Below, in pieces: positions 61,333 through 64,000 of a stretch of DNA of 64,000 nt. Where the stretch lies: assembly GCF_964340395.1 (NCBI RefSeq), contig NC_135564.1:15919457-15983456 (forward strand), in the 5' to 3' direction. The notes below the pieces were generated by a model that worked only from the letters and a program-made list of their open reading frames with translations, did no database searches and was not told where the DNA came from. The stretch is from Glandiceps talaboti (lineage: Eukaryota; Hemichordata; Enteropneusta; Spengelidae). The first letter of the stretch is position 1. Every line of letters starts with the position of its first letter. Position numbers and translations under genes: made by a program.

Positions 61333-63931
61333 ATGTCTATTTGTATGTGTACGTACATGTAGGTGTACATGTGTGGGTAGATAGCTCGTTGGTCACAACA
61401 CATCCGTAGCAGTTGATGAGGTGTAAAAGAAGTAAATGAAGACAATTATGTGATTTAGAAGTAGACGAACACAATGCGTAGACTGTGCTGTTACATGCTT
61501 GAATTAGACATCACTTCTCTCTGGAAAGTGATTTAAAAAATAACCAAAGATACCTTGGCAGGAAAATCCAAAGGAAAACAGAAGTAAATTGCATAATTGT
61601 ACCCTTTTGTATGTAGCAAAACTTTAGGGGTCGGCGGCCTAAACTAGCTAGGGGTCGGTCAGGTTATCGGAAACACACTATTTTTTTTTATTTGGTCTTA
61701 TTAGAGGACCGTCTGAGGAAGGAACTGTGTCTAGGTTTCGAACGTATGATAATTTGGTCACAATATTGACACATAACAGACCTATTGGCATCTTGCCATA
61801 ATAAATTCCCCAAACACTAAAGCCAACGATGTCAGCAGTAAAGTACTTTTAATGGAAGTACATATGTATCACCCACCATGGTTATATACCATAGATGTAC
61901 TGATATGACATCAGAAATGCTACACCACTGATGCGTGAAGCTACCTTCTCCCTCTTTACTTGGTGGTTGCAAATTTCTGCGGCAATTCACTCTGTATTCA
62001 GTCATGTATAAAAGCGTGTAAATATGTTACTTCATACGTACATATAATATCTAAAGACCCAAAAATCTAATAATTTGTCACACTGTCACGTAGCAACTTG
62101 GTCATTCTGTTGAACTGCTACCTGGTTGCAATTGGACGATAAATCTGTGATTCCTCAAGGCCATTCGTGTGAACCGTATTTCAATGTTGAGATCAGAGGA
62201 AACAAACATCAAACCGACAAGCTCGCCATTAATTACTTACGACACTACATGTTCTTCAAAATTTGTACAGGTGTAATCAAAGACTTGAAAAATCAAAATA
62301 TGACAACAACAAAAATCGGGGTTCCCCCGCACTAATTTTGGAAGTAGAGCGCCCTCTAGTGACAGCAGTTTTAGTGTTTTTAAATGAGTTTGTAGACTAA
62401 ATTTCAAAACAAACAGTATTTCAGCACATGATATACTGAATCGTGTATTAAACATTAAACTTTGATAATTTTTGTTTCGAAATATATGAAAGCAAGATAT
62501 TTTGTCAACAGTTAATGAAAAATAGTAGATCCATGAATGTTGGTCAACTTTTTAACTTAAAACCAACTTAACTTTTTTGTGAACATTTTCGTCGAACAAT
62601 GCTTACTCGAAATTGGAAATAAAAATTCAGGTACCCATGCAAATATTTTTGCTAGTGATGTCGAAACTTGATTCTGACTACTGCATAACCAGTGATTTCT
62701 GTGAACTGGAGCAGTTGTTATGGAAACGACGATGGTTGCCATGGTAATCTCCATGGAAACTACACAACTAAAAGTTATAGAATTAATGTTCAACATATAT
62801 GCCAAAAACGATTTTTACTTTTCCTTCTAAAACCAATTTTCAAAATCATAGCAATGTATATACCGTGTTTGTTTTTATCCATTGCGACAAACGTACCGAC
62901 CGTCATCAGATGATGTACAGTAAATTTTAGCCGATGACAATAATTCTTTCCATTCTATGATGATTGGTACTTTTTAAAAGATAGCCTGAATTATTTCGCA
63001 CCTAAACAAACTTTATTGCCATTGCGAAGGGAAATTTATACCCCTCTTAGATCACCATTCACTAGGACGTATTTATGTCTAATTCAGCATTCACTAGTAT
63101 CTCCAGATATCAATTCACGTTGACCAATTATTGATGTAGTTCACCATTTGCCAGAAATTTACCAATATCAAACATATAATATTGCCATAATTTGAGTAGC
63201 CTTACAATGTTAACATTACGTACAGTACAGTACAGTGTGTGGGAATGTTGACCAGAGACGTGTACACACGAGTTAACATTAGTTGTCATTTCACAGCTGC
63301 AGAATATATTTGAAAATGGAGTTCATATTCAGCAAACTCTGTCATACCATTTCATAGATCTGAGCAAGCTTGTAGTATGACTGTATGTTACAGCCTTAGC
63401 CAAGTTGTTAGCTTGATTTGACGGCGTCATTGACAGTTTCACAAATTTCAAGTTATTAACAATTTTCATCCGACTTTGAAAGTTTCGTTTGAAAGCTCTC
63501 ATCAAAAGATCACATATCTTGACTAGAAATATTCACATGACCAAGACTCGAAACAGAGAGCATACTAGATATCAGAATTTGATATTATTGATTTTAATAT
63601 AACGTCTTTATTCAGCAATATTTGGCTGATAGGTAATATCCATTAATTATACAATGTTACAAAGTTTAATGAACAGAATAGATATTTCCGACATGTTGCG
63701 TACTGTACCGTTGAGTGCCCCGCTGAACCTATCATAGAGCCATCGATTGCATGATTTTTATGTCGCGGTTAAATTCACAATATACATTCACACGGAGCTT
63801 TGTCATTCACGATTGGTGTGTTTAATTGATAAGCACTCACCATTCACGTTTTATTACGATCATTCCCAATAACGCAATATTCACCGATTCACCATTCATG
63901 CATTTAAAAAAGATGCGTTCACCATTATTGT

Positions 63932-64000
63932 GTGCCAACTATTTCGTTGTTTTCACGGATAGTGTCCATGAGTGTATGTCACCGATGGAAGGAATTGGCA
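63932..64000 (+). repeat. Intron segment repeated, copy 2 (cut by window end)
   Basis: Matches 61197-61275 in the same order and orientation. It has no 679-bp exon directly upstream of it. Confidence 0.8.

Larger units (their letters stand above)
61155..64000. other. Downstream intron of receptor copy 2
   Basis: Presumed intron; no exon matching the next part of the ligand domain, membrane helix or cyclase is seen. It includes a GCAT/GCGT run (61297-61332), a CTGAGGAAGG...TTTCGAACG motif near 61711 like that at 29742, and a recurrence of early-intron sequence at the very end. Confidence 0.6.

Overview
The window is animal nuclear DNA. The genes are split by GT-AG introns from about 0.4 to 15 kb, with one intron of the minor (AT-AC) class. 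The DNA is AT-rich and crowded with microsatellites, minisatellites, foldback elements and short palindromic words such as ACATGTACATGT. The proteins (an ADAM10 orthologue, a CYP17-like P450, and natriuretic-peptide/guanylate-cyclase-type receptor ectodomains) fit a bilaterian, most likely a marine invertebrate such as a hemichordate, lancelet or lophotrochozoan. The sequence alone does not let me choose among these. I found no prokaryotic genes, CRISPR, rRNA, convincing tRNA or intact transposase/reverse transcriptase.

Layout. (1) 3552-31100, plus strand: thirteen exons of an ADAM10 metalloprotease, from the start of the prodomain to the stop codon. They join in frame to 739 residues. The short signal-peptide exon was not found. 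The first visible intron is about 15.3 kb and is full of repeats. Intron 26936-28718 has AT-AC ends and a textbook U12 branch site. (2) 31101-46858: no recognisable gene, but several repeat families, a large diverged inverted repeat and a telomere-like island. (3) 46859-52402, plus strand: a six-exon cytochrome P450 (488 residues, CYP2 clan, closest by eye to CYP17). It has all the usual heme-binding motifs but lacks the I-helix acidic residue and a visible N-terminal membrane anchor. (4) 56617-57295 and 60476-61154, plus strand: two tandem 679-bp first exons of an ANF-receptor-type ectodomain, about 79% identical by hand count, ending in the same phase. No intact downstream exon is visible for either. 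A degraded exon-2-like relic lies between them, and a piece of the post-exon intron recurs at the window end.

The three gene groups have no obvious functional link. ADAM10 is a membrane sheddase, the P450 an oxidative enzyme, and the receptor exons encode a signal peptide plus part of a ligand-binding domain. The strongest points for follow-up are the AT-AC intron in ADAM10, the tandem receptor first exons, the altered P450 I-helix, and a Harbinger-like MITE nested in another repeat with clean 3-bp target duplications.
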